Part shown: positions 22,929 through 36,146 of the stretch, in pieces
Numbering within the stretch: the stretch's first letter is position 1
Layout: the number at the start of each line of letters is the position of its first letter
Source of the DNA: Taudactylus pleione
Lineage: Eukaryota > Chordata > Amphibia > Anura > Myobatrachidae
Direction: 5' to 3'
DNA: 64,000 bases
NCBI GenBank assembly: GCA_031769625.1
Contig: JAUIMM010000135.1
Span: 4,406,001 to 4,470,000, forward strand
Made by a program: the position numbers and the translations under genes
Notes under the pieces: generated by a model
What the model was told of the DNA's origin: nothing
Seen by the model: the letters and a program-made list of their open reading frames with translations, nothing else
Databases searched by the model: none

Positions 22929-24219
22929 ACAATGATGAGGGTGAGGATGATAATGACTTCTTCTAACTGCAGAGCTGATTAACACCACTGTTAGCCACCA
23001 TATGCCCATTGTGGGGGTACAAACAAATCAAGCACTTCAGCCACAAAAGTGGCAGTCCCTATTGCTGATTTGACTGGTTTGTTAAAATGTGCATGTCCTC
23101 TTTAAAATAAAACATAAGGGTGTGTGGCAGGGCCCAACGACAATTCCATTGTGCACCACTTTTCATTATGGGCTAGGCCAAGATTGTGTGCGTTAGGCAG
23201 GCAGTGTATATTACTGTACTTTAGTGGGGTGTTCATGCTGTTTTGCATTTTGCAATGCCATCCATTACCAACTTCTCATCCAGGCATATAAACCACATTT
23301 CCTGCAGCTTCTTAGCATATACAGAGTATGTAGTATTAGCTATTGATATAATTAATTATTCAATTTGACTAGTCTGTTCCTGCCTTGAATCCTTAGGTTT
23401 GTAAATTGGATTCAGTTTCCACTTTAAAAAACTTGTTGGGATTTTGGATACTTGTTTTTAATAGTTTGTTTTATGTACTGTATCAGATTTGTTTTTTTGT
23501 ATATTTACATATATTAGTACTGTAATCCATCAATCAATCAATCTCCTTGGGATTTTGGGTGCTTGTTTTGTAATAGTGTTTTCCTTTTCTCCAATTTTTT
23601 TTTTTTTTACATAAATTATTGGTACTAATCAATCAGTCTCATTGGGATTTTAATGCTTGCTATTTAATATTTTGTTACATTTATCATTTTTATTCTTTAT
23701 CCTTATATTCTCTAATCAATTAATCAATAAATGAGTCAATTAATCAATTAATAATTCCTTTACCTGGCTTCCACTAATACTACAACCTTCATTTACCTAT
23801 GCTTGCCTCGGCCCTGATCTAGTTCTTGATTAGTTAAAACATTCTATAGCATCATATAGTTTATATTAAACTGCCATTATGTCTGCCACTGCTATGCTAT
23901 GTTTCCTAGATGCGCAATATCTGCTACTCTGTCTTAGTTTAGCCAGTCAGCTCACTACAGCATTTGGCCAATATGGTTGAAAACAATATTATGATTTGTG
24001 AGGTAGTCAAAACAAGACTGGAAATTGATGATATTGAGGTTAAAAATACTGGATAAAAAATTGATCAAAATTAAATGATTTTAGCTGTTTTTATAAATTT
24101 TTAAAGACATCCAGTTTCAAAACCAAAACACTTAAGGGTGTTTTTGGCAAACCATAAGCAAAACATTTGAGGGTAGTATTGGCAAAACCAAAATACAGGG
24201 ATCCGCGCACACATCTCTA
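22929..24219 (+). other. 3' tail of element A
   Basis: This continues element A after the foldback: the acidic-tail codons (about 22931-22965), then the same tail blocks seen in copies 1 and 2 (AATCAAGCACTTCAGCC near 23027, GGGCCCAACGACAATTCC near 23130, CTGCCATTATGTCTGCCACT near 23871), the GGCAAAACC palindrome, and the terminus. It also holds diffuse AATCAATC repeats (23525-23750). No gene. Confidence 0.75.
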
Positions 24220-24886
24220 CTAGAAACAGGCTTTACTGAGCTCTGGCACAAGGGTCTGAGGTTCAACATCTTAGAAATAGAATTGTACTATATTTATATA
24301 ATATATTTTTAATTGATCTTTAAGGCAATCAAATAAATAGTCCTTAGTCAAATAACTATTTAAAATGTAAAGTATTCAATGTTTTTTTAATGAATTTTCT
24401 CATGTTCATGCCTGTACATCATGTGTGGTAATAGCAATTCTGAAAGTAAGTTTGTTGCAGAGCTTAGACCTAGGTCTTTTGTGAATATATAATATACAAA
24501 CAACTGTATAATACCATTAATATATTATTTTTTGTAAGTCTGTAAATAAATAAATGTTTTGTAAATAACACCATACATATGAGCTATATTCTATACAGTG
24601 ACTACATAAATGACAACACATTGAGCAAATTTTTATAGTGTATTTCCAATATCATATGTACAAAAGTAGTAAAAAAGTTTTAGAACACCTCCATTTCATA
24701 CATTTTTATTAGATTTAAGCATATCAAGTAGAGATGTGTGGGCTTGGTTTCCTGAAAACCGAGCCCAACCAAACATCTTTGATCTGAGTGAATCCGAGTG
24801 GCAGTTCATGTTTTCCCGCCTTGCTCGGATTCCAAATCGAGGCAAAACATCATCAACCCGGTGTCAGATTCTCGGGGGTTTTGGAT

Positions 24887-24895
24887 TTTATATAA
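24887..24895 (+). promoter_or_regulatory. TATA box remnant of element B
   Basis: TTTATATAA follows a GGGGGTTTTGGAT block at the position equivalent to the TATATAAGG box of copies 1 and 2. Confidence 0.5.
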
Positions 24896-24954
24896 TTCCC
24901 TCCAGTGGTGATTTGGGTGCCATTTCACACTGACTCCAGTCTGTATGCTGAGCT

Positions 24955-25440
24955 GTGCACTAATGGGTCCAGCGGCTGCTGTGCTGTTTGCATCCTCTCC
25001 ACCTCCAGTGGCTGCTGCTGTGCTGTGTCCACTCCAGACCCTGTGTCCAGTGGCTCAGCAGGTGTTCATCCATTTCCAGTGTCCATTGATTACTGTGCTG
25101 TGCCATCCTCTCCAATTCTAGTGGCTGCTGTGCTGTGTCCATCCACTCACTGTGACCAGTGGCTTCTACAGTATGTAAGTGCCTCCAGTTGTGATTCGGG
25201 TGCCCTTTCACACTGACCCCAGTCTGTATGCTGAACTGTACTGTGTGCTAACGTGCCCAGTGGCTGCTGTGCTGTTCCTATCCTCTCCACCTCCAGTGGC
25301 TGCTGCCGTGCTGTGTCCAGCCACTCCCTGTGTCCAGTGGTTGCTGCTGTGTCTATACACTTCCTGTGCCCAGTGGATGATGTGCTGTGACCATCCACTC
25401 CAACTCCAGTGGCTGCTGCTGTGCTGTGTCCACTCCAGTC
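24955..25440 (+). repeat. CCAGTGGCTGCTGTGCTG degenerate repeats (element B leader)
   Basis: Irregular repeats of CCAGTGGCTGCTG(T/C)GCTGTGTCC lie directly after the element B promoter. They correspond in position to the CCCCTATGG/GGGGCTGTG repeats of copies 1 and 2. Non-coding. Confidence 0.7.
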
Positions 25441-25643
25441 CCCGGTGTTAATATTGGCTGAGAATTCCAGTACAGGCAGATAGCAAATCATTGTTTTTTT
25501 TTATAGTGCAGGAATTATTATTACTAGCCTAACTGTCATACAGTGGTGCTGCACTGTGACTCCACTGTGAATTGAAGTAGAAAAAAATATTTTCTCCTAT
25601 TGTTTCTACTATGTCTGTGCACTGTCCCCCAGTGTGTTTGTTC

Positions 25644-25794
25644 TAGGGATGTGCAGGCTCGGTTCTACTCGGTTCCGTTCGGTTCTTTTTACCGGATCTT
25701 ATTGGGTTTCAGCTGTCACGAGTTTTGGATAGCCAATAAGATTCGGTAAAAAGAACCGAACGGAACCGAGTAGAACCGAGCCTGCACATCCCTA
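25644..25794. mobile_element. 151-bp hairpin hAT MITE, TSD GTTTGTTC
   Basis: The two ~60-bp arms are inverted copies with about one difference, starting TAGGGATGTGCAGGCTCGG and ending CCGAGCCTGCACATCCCTA. A perfect 8-bp duplication GTTTGTTC lies at 25636-25643 and 25795-25802. The near-identical arms indicate a recent insertion or strong palindrome maintenance. Confidence 0.92.
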
Positions 25795-25834
25795 GTTTGT
25801 TCATGTACAAATAAGCACTGTGACTGCACACAGT

Positions 25835-26254
25835 GGGCTCTATTTACTACAATCCGCATATTGAATGCGGATTGTAGTGTGATATTACCGAGTGAATTCG
25901 CATTGCGAATTCAGGCAATATCACAGGGATTTACTATAAATCCCTTGCAGGGACAGAGCTTGCGATAAAGCTCTGTCCCTGTGGATCCCATCCGCACTCT
26001 AGTCGCGGTATTTTTGGAAAAAATACCGCGACTACGAGCCCGCGCATGGGCCGGCCGACCACTGCTACTACCCCCCCACCGACGCTAAGCCCCACCCCTG
26101 ACGCTAAGCCCCGCCCCCCGCGATCGTGGATTTTACTAATTCTACTCCAATTGCCCTGTAATAACTACAGGTGAAACTCAAATAATGTGAAAAGGGTGTG
26201 AAAACACCCTTTTTCACTTTATTTTAGTAAAAGTAATGTTAATAAATAGAGCCC
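25835..26254. mobile_element. Tourist-like MITE GGGCTCTATTTACT, TSD AGT
   Basis: Ends GGGCTCTATTTACTA and TTAATAAATAGAGCCC have AGT at 25832-25834 and 26255-26257. Inner inverted pairs include ATCCGCAT/ATGCGGAT and the CGCGGTATTTTT/AAAATACCGCG hairpin. Confidence 0.85.
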
Positions 26255-26328
26255 AGTGTGAGCTGATCTATGAATTAAGAAAAAGTAGAAAAAAAAGATT
26301 CTATTGTTTGTACTACGTCTGTACTCTA

Positions 26329-27462
26329 GGCCTGATTCACTATGGATCGTAACTGCAAATGCAATTGCGATTACGCACACAGGGCCTGATTCAGACCCGT
26401 TCGCTAGATGCGGACGCTTGCTCCCAGCGTATGCAAATTCGGCTAAGTGACGGCAAGGCAGACGATCGCACGGCAAGGCACTAGCACGCCCACTATGTCT
26501 TGGCGTGCAATCACTTTGTGTATGCAGACGCCCACCAGCCATTCATAAGACGCCTACTTGTGCACGTCATCTTCCAAAACTGCATGAAACCATTGGTACT
26601 TCGAGCACCATCGGATGCAATCGCAGCGCTTGAGGTTGACCATATCCTGCCACAAGCACCGTGATCACTTCAATGTATATTTCAACCAAGTGATGTGTCC
26701 TATGACGCTGGCTGTTAATTATGCACGCCTCTGAAATGGCATTAAGATTCTCAGGCAATCCTTCGTTCGCACCTCCACTCCCCCATTTCCAGTGGCCTGC
26801 CCCTGTTACAACCCACAAAAGGCTTGACCTGTCACTCATTCAGCTGGGCTATCTATGCTGGGCGAGCGAGTGCTTCCCGATCGCTCGAACTTGTTTGCGC
26901 ACACGCAATACGATGCATATGCATGCGCACATTGCTAAACATCGCTCGCTCCGAGCGATCGCTTGCTAGTGAACGGGAATGAATCAGGCCCACAATTCAA
27001 CTGCGATAGTATTTTAGTTCATTGAGAATGCTAGGCCACCGCAGCACTACACAAATACGCCCACCTTACCTTACACACATTTGTAATGTTTAGCAAGACT
27101 GCGAAACCATCAATACAATCAAGTACCATCGCAGCCTCACGCACACTTGCACTAGATCTGACCTTACTCAGGAATTGCTAACTTCATTGTACGCTATGAG
27201 TCCTCAAGCTGTGTATGCCATCGCAGTTGCTAATTTATGCACGCCCCTGTAGTGGCATTCAAATGCTCTGGCCCACCTGTGTTTCGCCAAATACCCCACA
27301 TCACAAACCACAAACCATACTGTCAATCAGTGTGCGATGGGTCAGCGTAGCCACTGCAATCGCAGTCCAGATCGCAGTGGTGCATTCACGCACTGCAACA
27401 CAGATGCATGCACAGTGTGAAACAATCGGCTGATTGCATGCATAATTGCAGTTGCGATCCTG
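26329..27462. mobile_element. MITE with TGGATCGTAACTGCAA ends, host of a second MITE
   Basis: The left block GGATCGTAACTGCAAATGC is mirrored by GCATAATTGCAGTTGCGATCC at 27438-27458. Its left terminus is again GGCCTGATTCA-like; the right terminus is cut off by following sequence. It contains the element at 26382-26991. Confidence 0.6.
26382..26991. mobile_element. GGGCCTGATTCAG-family MITE, TSD ACA
   Basis: Inverted ends GGGCCTGATTCAGACCCG and GGGAATGAATCAGGCCC, with ACA at 26379-26381 and 26992-26994. Inserted in another MITE of related type. Confidence 0.82.
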
Positions 27463-27845
27463 TCATGATCTGCTCAGGAGGATCTCCTACTGAGGAGCTG
27501 AAAGCTGAGGTCCTGGGTTGAGGAAGGAATCGGAGCTGATGGGCCTGGATGTAAGTCCTCCTCGTCCATGAGTACTGGATGTTGACAAGACCTGACCAAA
27601 GGCAGTGATCCCTCGAAGCAGGATATGGGTTTAAGCTGCACCCAGCAAGCAGGTCAAGGCTCTTTGGTCAGGTATCCGATATAAGTGGGAAATGGAGAAA
27701 CGTAACACCAGGGAGGCCCAGGAGAATGTACTTCAGGGTGAAGCACTAGAGAACTCTGTACTCTGCTACTACTGTATTGGCACAATAGAATAACTTCTAG
27801 AAATTGTATACTGGAGGGAAATGGATAAGGCCCACTGGGACCTAG

Positions 27846-28295
27846 ATGCACCACTGGCACAGGAGAGTGACACTTGTGTTGTACTCGGATGGTGTACTGA
27901 GTACGCGGCTGAGAACCCAGATGCACCACTGGCACAGGAGAGTTACACTTGTGTTGTACTCGGATGGTGTACTGAGTACGCGGCTGAGAACCCAGATGCA
28001 CCACTGGCACAGGAGAGTTACACTTGTGTTGTACTCGGATGGTGTACTGAGTACGCGGCTGAGAACCCAAATGCACCTCTGGCACAGGAAAGCGACACTT
28101 GTGTTGTACTCAGATAGTGTACAGAGTATACGGGCTGAGAACCCAGATGCACCGCTGGCACAGGAGAATGATACTTGTGTTGTACCCGGATTGTGTACTT
28201 GGTACATGGGCTGAGAACTCAGATGCACCACTGGCATATGAGAGGGCACTTGTGCTGTACTTGGATTTTGTACTGAGTACACTTATAATGATTCT
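27846..28295. repeat. 75-bp minisatellite, about 6 units
   Basis: The unit begins near TGCACCACTGGCACAGGAGAG and returns every 75 bp at about 27846, 27921, 27996, 28071 and 28147, more weakly after. Because 75 is divisible by three, several frames on both strands stay open; these are not genes. It lies in the region upstream of element B's transposase remnant. Confidence 0.85.
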
Positions 28296-29371
28296 AATAC
28301 AGGACAAGCATCGGAGTAGTCCTCCAGAAATCCATACTGTATGATGTTCTGAGAACAGACTGAAGATCCAAGCACAGGACGAACACTGAAATAAGGATTC
28401 AGTACTCAGGTGATGCACTGAGTACACACTGGGGATCCTGATGCAGGGCGAGCACCAGAGTAGTGCTCCGGGAATCTTGTACTGGATGATGCTCAGGGAT
28501 ATTTATGTAGCTGATGCAGGTGCTAATGAGGATGTTGATGATAAGGATGTTAATGATGATGTTCTGTGTGTAAGTGAAGCACCAGTGGAAGCAGATCTTG
28601 CCCGTGATAAGAAAAAGGCCATCATGAGGCCTGGGCATAACATGAAAAAGTATACTACTTATGTATGGAATTATTTTAACCCAAATCTGGACAATTGTCT
28701 TGCCATCTGTAGCATTTGTAAAGCTACAGTAAGTTGAGATAGAGACTTAAACCATATAGAAACCTCCTCCCTGTTACATCATTTGTAGTGCGTGCATGAA
28801 AAGTTTTTAAAAATCATAAAATTATGCAAAAAATAAACAACAAGCAGTCCAGCGTCAGCTAGCTCCCATCTCTCTGTTAGAGATCCAAGCACCTGCTCTC
28901 TCCACCACCAACACCTCCATCATCAATATCCTCAATCATGATTGGAATTATTTCCGGAATCCAATTTGTTGAGGCTAAGTGAGTCCTCCCCTATCCATGA
29001 TTCCTCAAAAGAATCCTTGAGTGCTAGGCCTGCTGCTGCTCCTGGTGGTGGGTTTTTATCCCATAATTGGACCAAGAAGACTACTACTAGTAGTAGTAAA
29101 AAAAACAAATGGCTGTAAAACAATCCTTTGCTAGAGGAAGCAAGTATGACAGCTGTCACCCAGTTACACAACGGATCAATGACACCATAACAGCTATGCT
29201 GGTATTAGATCTGCATCCAATATATGCCATTAATGCAGTGGGTTTTTAACAGATAAGTGAGGTCCTATGTCCTCGCCAAATCCCAAATCCCATCTAGACT
29301 CCACTTTACCAGAAAATAAATTACCCACCTACTGTATACATGGACATTAAAAGAAACTTGTTAGAGTCTGT

Positions 29372-30203
29372 GGACCTCATTCAGAGTCGGTCGTAAGCGG
29401 CCGCTTGGTCATACACCTAACGATTGAGAATCAAAAAAAGAAACCAATCGCACGGCCGGGCGATCACAACCAAAGTGACGCCCATACATGAACAGCATCT
29501 CCTCTAGCTAGCGAGTGATAGCAGTTAGCGATCGAGTCAGTCGTTGTCAGTCACTGTATGTTAATTTTCTTCTGATGGTTGCGGCTGCTTGTGTTGTGTG
29601 CAAATTACACAAAAAATTAACAAAAAAACGCATAGAATAAGCCATCCCCATGAAATTTATTTATTCTTATAATTCGCTAATGCTAACACAACTGAATCAA
29701 TTACAAGCCAATTAGCAGTGTTATTAGCAACAACAAACGATTATTAGCTGCTTGTATTGTGTGGCACAAAATAGAAACATCAAACATAACATCAGTCACA
29801 TTCAATAGTATCGATTGTACTCTGGGGCTTGAGAGAGCACATACTCAACCTCAAGCTGTACGATCCTCCAGGCCTCTAACCTGCTCGCAGAGTGACGTTT
29901 TACTACTTCCAGCTTTCTATGTCGGTCTTAGCAGGAAATTTATGTACGCCCCTGAAACGCCCTGAAAACGGTGAGGAATGCCTGCGTTTTTAGACCACCA
30001 CCCCTGTCACCACCCACAAACGGCCTTTCATGTCAATCAACTCTCAGAAACCACTTTCTGCTCGTAAGCCGTACGATCGACAGCATTTTGGATCGCAAGA
30101 TCTTGTACGCACATGCGCACAACTAACTGTACGCATGCGTGGTTTGGAAACATCGGATGCATACGACCGAGCGGACGCTTACGACTGACTCTGAATGAGG
30201 TCC
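29372..30203. mobile_element. GGACCTCATTCAG MITE, TSD TGT
   Basis: Inverted ends GGACCTCATTCAGAGTCGG and GACTCTGAATGAGGTCC, with TGT at 29369-29371 and 30204-30206. Belongs to the GGGCCTGATTCAG group. Inserted in element B's transposase. Confidence 0.85.
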
Positions 30204-30209
30204 TGTGTT

Positions 30210-30999
30210 TGTTGTGGACCCGGGGTGGAAACAGGAGTAAACACCTGAACAGGTTTAAACTGAAAAAAAAGATAACTAAAGTCCAGTAATAACAAACTAA
30301 TAACTGTAGCAGGAGGAAACTGTAGTTAGTGGGAATAAATAAATGTCCAGCACAGTGACAGAGATAAATAAGGTGAATCCAGATAGACTGTAAAGGTGAA
30401 ATGGAAATCTGGGTATGCAGAGTAATGGCATGAGATGGATATCCAGAAATGCTGTGATGATGGCTGTACAGGGATGGGTTAACTGAGGAGACAGGTTCAG
30501 GCAGGAGTGGGTCTTGTGGAAGGTGCAGTGTGATCTCCAGCAGAGTGCAAGGCAAGGCAGAGCGATGCAGGCTGCAGGGAGCCGAAGGCAGACATGGAGC
30601 TAGGGCAAGCACCAGAGCACAGGTCTCAGGTTCAGGAGCGTAGGAACTCTCTCTCACTGCTGCCGCTGTGAAACACATTGCACTGGCAATTACAGGGTGC
30701 TCCAAACACTGTTAAGTACCCAGCAACAGAACGTGATAGGCCAGAGAGAGCAGATGACCCACAGATGATTGGCCTGCTATGTCACATGGCAAAAGACAAC
30801 ATGGTGGGACCCAGACAGCCGTGACGCGGAGACGCCTCTAGTCTTACCCCTATCAGGATGGCCCAACACTGGTAGACCTCTGGGTAAATGCAATGCCAAT
30901 CTCCACACGCCAGCTCCCCTGCCAGAAGGACCGCGCCACAGTGCCCTCACTGGTAAGGACCGCAAAACTCCACGCCGCGAAACCTGGGTCATGACAAAA
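30210..30999 (-). mobile_element. Possible solo LTR
   Basis: On the minus strand the segment runs TGTCATGACCCAGG ... GGGTCCACAACA, a TG...CA frame of LTR-like length (~790 bp), lying between a MITE and the resumption of element B's transposase at about 31018. No 5-bp duplication was identified, and no tRNA primer site or internal region is present. It could also be an unrelated non-coding element. Confidence 0.33.
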
Positions 31000-31262
31000 C
31001 TTAATTAATGGTCTCCAAAATGCTGTTGTACTTAAAAGAGATGTGGACAAGCAGAAAAGGGCAAACTAAAGATTACATGACGGTGACAGCCCACTGGGTG
31101 GGTGTATTGACTTCAGCAGCACCAACAGCAACAGCATCTAACAAATGTCAGCTCATTTAGAGGCAGGCTACTCTCTGTATCATGGCATTGCTTAGAGGCA
31201 TACCGGTGTCAACCTCTTAGAAGAACTCAGGGAAGTCATTGCAAAATGGCTTACCCCACTTA

Positions 31263-31465
31263 GGGGTCAATCCAATCAGCCGCAAAGGGTGCAAGTTGCC
31301 ATTGCAACAGCGTTAAAACACCGGCAATGGACCGGCATCTCGCACCCTTCGCGGCCCGCTATGGGGCTGCGAACAAAATCCCGCGAATTCGAGCTGCAGT
31401 AAAGTCCGCCCTTTGCCGCGATGACTCATGCCGGCAAGTTCATTGCGGTTAATTGGATCGACCCC
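31263..31465. mobile_element. Tourist-like MITE GGGGTCAATCCAAT, TSD TTA
   Basis: 203 bp with inverted ends GGGGTCAATCCAAT and AATTGGATCGACCCC, and TTA at 31260-31262 and 31466-31468. GC-rich core with GCAAGTTGCC-like inverted words. Confidence 0.85.
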
Positions 31466-32084
31466 TTAGACTCTCCATGGGATATGTGATTTCTGACAAT
31501 GCCACCAATATTATGAGAGCATTACAGCCAATGTTTTGCTCACACAATCAAATTGGTGGTGCAGATTTTTTTGAAAAATGACAGGGCCATACAGGAATTG
31601 CTGTCTATGGCCTGAAAAATTTCTGTACATTTTTCACATTCAGCAGCTGCATGTAGAAGATTGCAGCACCTGAAAGAACAGTTCAATTTGCCCTGCTACC
31701 AGCTGAAGCAAGAGGTAGTAACAAGATGGAATTCTCCCCTTTATATGCTTCAGCAGATGAAGGAACAGCAAAAAGCCAACAAAAGCTACGAACCATGACA
31801 AAGGGAGAACATGTACCTTAATTCAGCACAGTGTAGACTACCTTTCATGTTGTCTCTGAAAATCCTTCAGAGTTGTCACCTGTGAAGTGAGTTTAGACTC
31901 TGCTAGCTTCACTCAGGTGATTCCCCCTGATTAAACTTTGGGAAAAGCAGCTAGATAAACTGAAGGTTTCCGCTAAGTATGTCCGACTTGTAAATCAAGT
32001 CCTTTATTCGCTTTGCCAGGATCCAAAGTATCTTAAAATTGCATTTTGGCGACCAAACTTGATCCTAGGTTTAAGTCATATGGC

Positions 32085-32607
32085 TAGTCTGTCGAAGTCG
32101 AATAATTGCATGCGATCGCAATTCAACTGTTATCGGACGATTTGGTCATCCGCTGCCCGATTTATGTTGGTACAATCCACGATGTAACATTGAATGCGCA
32201 CGTATCCACACATTCGCACAACACTAAATAGTGAATAATATACAACACTCTCACACTGACAAACACAATATTCATGCAGGGTTTAGTTAGTAACAAGAAA
32301 CAGATTCTGTATACATGTCTGAGAAAAGTAATTAAAAAACAATACACCAGGATACTGTGAGTGTTTTACATATATATTGGGAAGCCCCGCATAGACAAGT
32401 ATGGCTGTGGCAATTGAAATATAACCCAGACATTGATATGCACAATTGAATTTGTCTGAATTAACAATGGTCAGAGGTTTTGCTTACCAGACGCAGTGGC
32501 AACAACAATCAGCTGGGGGTCCCCATCCTGCTTGAAAGTGAACCTAGCTGCTTGTAACACCTTGCATTATAGTTTTAAAAATATGTTAGTAAGGGATAAA
32601 ATATATA

Positions 32608-32647
<40 letters not shown>

Positions 32648-33530
32648 TCCATCATAAATAGACTTAAATGCATAAAACACACACACATAGACTCACATGC
32701 ATAAACACCGCACATTACGCACAGTTGCGCTGTTTCACTCTACAAATAAACGCAGCAGGCATATTAGCAACTTTATGCAATAGTCTCTTACACTTACACA
32801 TACACAAATTACATAAAAAGGTTCAGCAGTAATAAAGGTTATTACCTAAAGTGTTATTTATATTTGCAATGATGTGAAGTGCATGTTATATGATATTTAT
32901 GGTTTAGTACATAATAAGTAGATCATGTTTGGTGCCATTCTGATCCGCTGTGTATTTGTAGATCTCCGGTTCTATCGGTGGGGAAATTGCTACAAGCATC
33001 TGCAAGTTATGAACTATAGGGAATTAGGTGATAGAACAATGTATGAAGTGTTCATTGCTTAGTTATGCGGCAGGAAAAAGTACACAAAGAGCCACTGGGA
33101 GGCTGAACTTCTCAATTACAAACAGACTAATGAACTATGTTATTACAGAAGACCAAAGAAGATGAACCAATGAAACAATACCAGCTCATGTCCATTGTAT
33201 TGCCAATTCCTGAAAGAGTATATATGTGCGCTCTCTGACTCCAGTCTTGAGTCTTCTTGCTGATGCCGGTATCTGGGACCAGAGCGCGTGCGTATATAAC
33301 AACTGTACCTTGGATCTGTATGATTTATTTGCGCTAATTGTCTTCAGATCACAGCATGTAACTATCTGTACTTTTCTTGAATATTAACTTTTGTGCATTG
33401 GACCACAAGTGCCAAAGTCTGAGAGCATTTATTGGGGTGTGTGACTGGTCATAGTGCTACTTAGCGCCATCTATGTTTAGAGGATTATCTAGAGGTTTAT
33501 AGGCAGGATTGTACCAAGGTTTAATGAGGA
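32085..33530. other. Unassigned insertion within element B
   Basis: Element B homology stops near 32085 and resumes near 33535. The intervening AT-rich DNA has a TA microsatellite (32611-32642) and a TATATAAC-containing stretch (33230-33300). No ORF of note and no clear terminal repeats were found. Confidence 0.45.
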
Positions 33531-34639
33531 TATAACAAGTCTTTCTTTGCAATGGACACAGATATGAAGAGATGCAAAGAGCTGTTTGCGAGAAAGTTGT
33601 CAGCTCAAGTGGCATGTGACACGACGACGTCTCCTCGGCTCCTGCGGCTGCCAGGAAAATACTCTGCTTTTTTAAGAGACCCACTGGTGATGTAGCTGAG
33701 AAAACAACAGTTTGACATCTGGTTAGGTCTAAAAGATTTGCCTAAAATTAGTGACATGGTCACCTCTACCTCAACTCCAATACGGTCACCATTTAAAGAA
33801 TGGTTGAAGTTTATTTTAATGACAGCAAACAAATAGGCATGTCAGACAGCCCATTTGACTACTGGCAGGAAAAAAAGGCAATTTGGAGGCCCTTGCACAA
33901 ACTGGCTTTGCTTTATTTAAGCTGCCCACCCTCCAGTGTGTACTCAGAAAGAGTTTTCAGCACAGTTGAGAACCTTATCAGCAATTGCCGTAGGAGGCTA
34001 CTTCCTCAAAATGTGGAAAATTCCATGAGAAAGACTTTTCCTGGCAATTACATCAAAGTCCAGAGGCACCTGGATGAATATGAGCACACTGATGAGGGTG
34101 AGGGTGATAATGGTGATGACATTCTGCCTTTGTAGAACCAATTCATATGTAGAGATCATTGCTAGCTGTGTATTGGTAACTTGTTTTGTGGGACCCCAAA
34201 CAATCCAATCACTTCAACCAAACTGAAGTGATTGGTTTGTTAAACTGTGCATGTCCTGTTTAATGTGTAACATAAGGGTGGGAGGGAGGGCCCAAGGACA
34301 ATTCTTGCACCTCTCTTCTTTGCATTATGTGCTGTTTGGGGCATTGTTGACTGTCTTTTTGCATAGACGACAAACATTTTTATAGTTTCTTAAACTGCCA
34401 TTTTGTCTGCCACTGCAGCGCAGCTCTGTTTCCTAGATGTGCCATGTTGGAAGTTGAACTGCCATAGCCGCTAAAATCTTCTACATGCAGTTGTTGAATG
34501 GTAAACAAAATGTCCAGAATTTCTTATTGCCACAGACAGCATCTCCTACATGTCACTTTATTTTTAGTTTTTTATTCTCAACCACCAGGTAGCTCCACTA
34601 GGGCAAGAACTGATGTTAATGGGAACAATTTCCCTGTAA

Positions 34640-35870
<1,231 letters not shown>

Positions 35871-36146
35871 ACAAGCTAGCTTGGTGAAACCTTTTGGCCT
35901 AAACTGGATGAAAACAATATTGTGAGCTGTGAGGTGGTCCAAATTAACTGGAAATTGATGTAATTAAGGTTAATAATACTGTAGGAACCAATACAGGCCC
36001 AAATTATGTGACTTTAGCAGTTTTTATCATTTTTAAAACAAAAAATATACAGATTTAAAACCAAAAACCAAAAATCAAAACCAATACATGAAGTTAATAC
36101 AGATCCAAAACCATAACAAAAATACGGGGTTGGCTCTAATTTCAAG

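Larger units (their letters stand above)
4049..24219 (+). mobile_element. Old hAT element A, shredded by nested insertions, TSD CTAGAAAC
   Basis: A perfect 8-bp duplication CTAGAAAC flanks it (4041-4048; 24220-24227). The left end begins TATAGATGTG, with a GTTTCC/GGAAAC hairpin close behind, then a degenerate TATA region near 4205. The right end closes ACATCTCTA after a tail containing GGCAAAACC. Between them, transposase remnants run from 9075 to 11910 in plus orientation. Most of its 20 kb is later insertions: MITEs at 4656, 6588, 9412 and 11911, the outer hAT at 12152-19910, and a foldback at 19983-22914. The transposase is broken everywhere. It is the oldest layer of a three-level hAT nest. 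Confidence 0.88.
28500..34135 (+). pseudogene. Element B hAT transposase pseudogene
   Basis: Homology to the intact transposase appears in blocks. 28500-28740 holds the acidic stretch and BED finger start (YFNPNLDN..LAICSIC). 29100-29365 is the 'ITEALTAMLVLD' region, 31040-31262 the D-M-W-T-S motif, and 31469-32080 holds DNA for VISDNATN, CFAHTI and VVTRWNS. 33535-34135 is the rest. The final 111 codons (33800-34135) are still open and encode a clean dimerisation domain: SDSPFDYWQEK, SCPPSSVYSERVFS, RRRLLPQNVE and a short acidic end. MITEs (29372, 31263), a possible LTR (30210) and an unassigned insertion (32085-33530) split it, and stops occur elsewhere. It is dead as a transposase. Confidence 0.82.

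Noticed and set aside
27654..28282. Open frames of 98-146 codons on both strands in a repetitive region
   Set aside because: All arise from a 75-bp tandem repeat (a multiple of three). Opposite-strand frames are equally open, so there is no evidence for coding.
30037..30705. 222-codon minus-strand ORF
   Set aside because: It crosses the boundary between a MITE and the possible LTR. Composition is low-complexity Leu/Ser/Pro with no recognisable domain.
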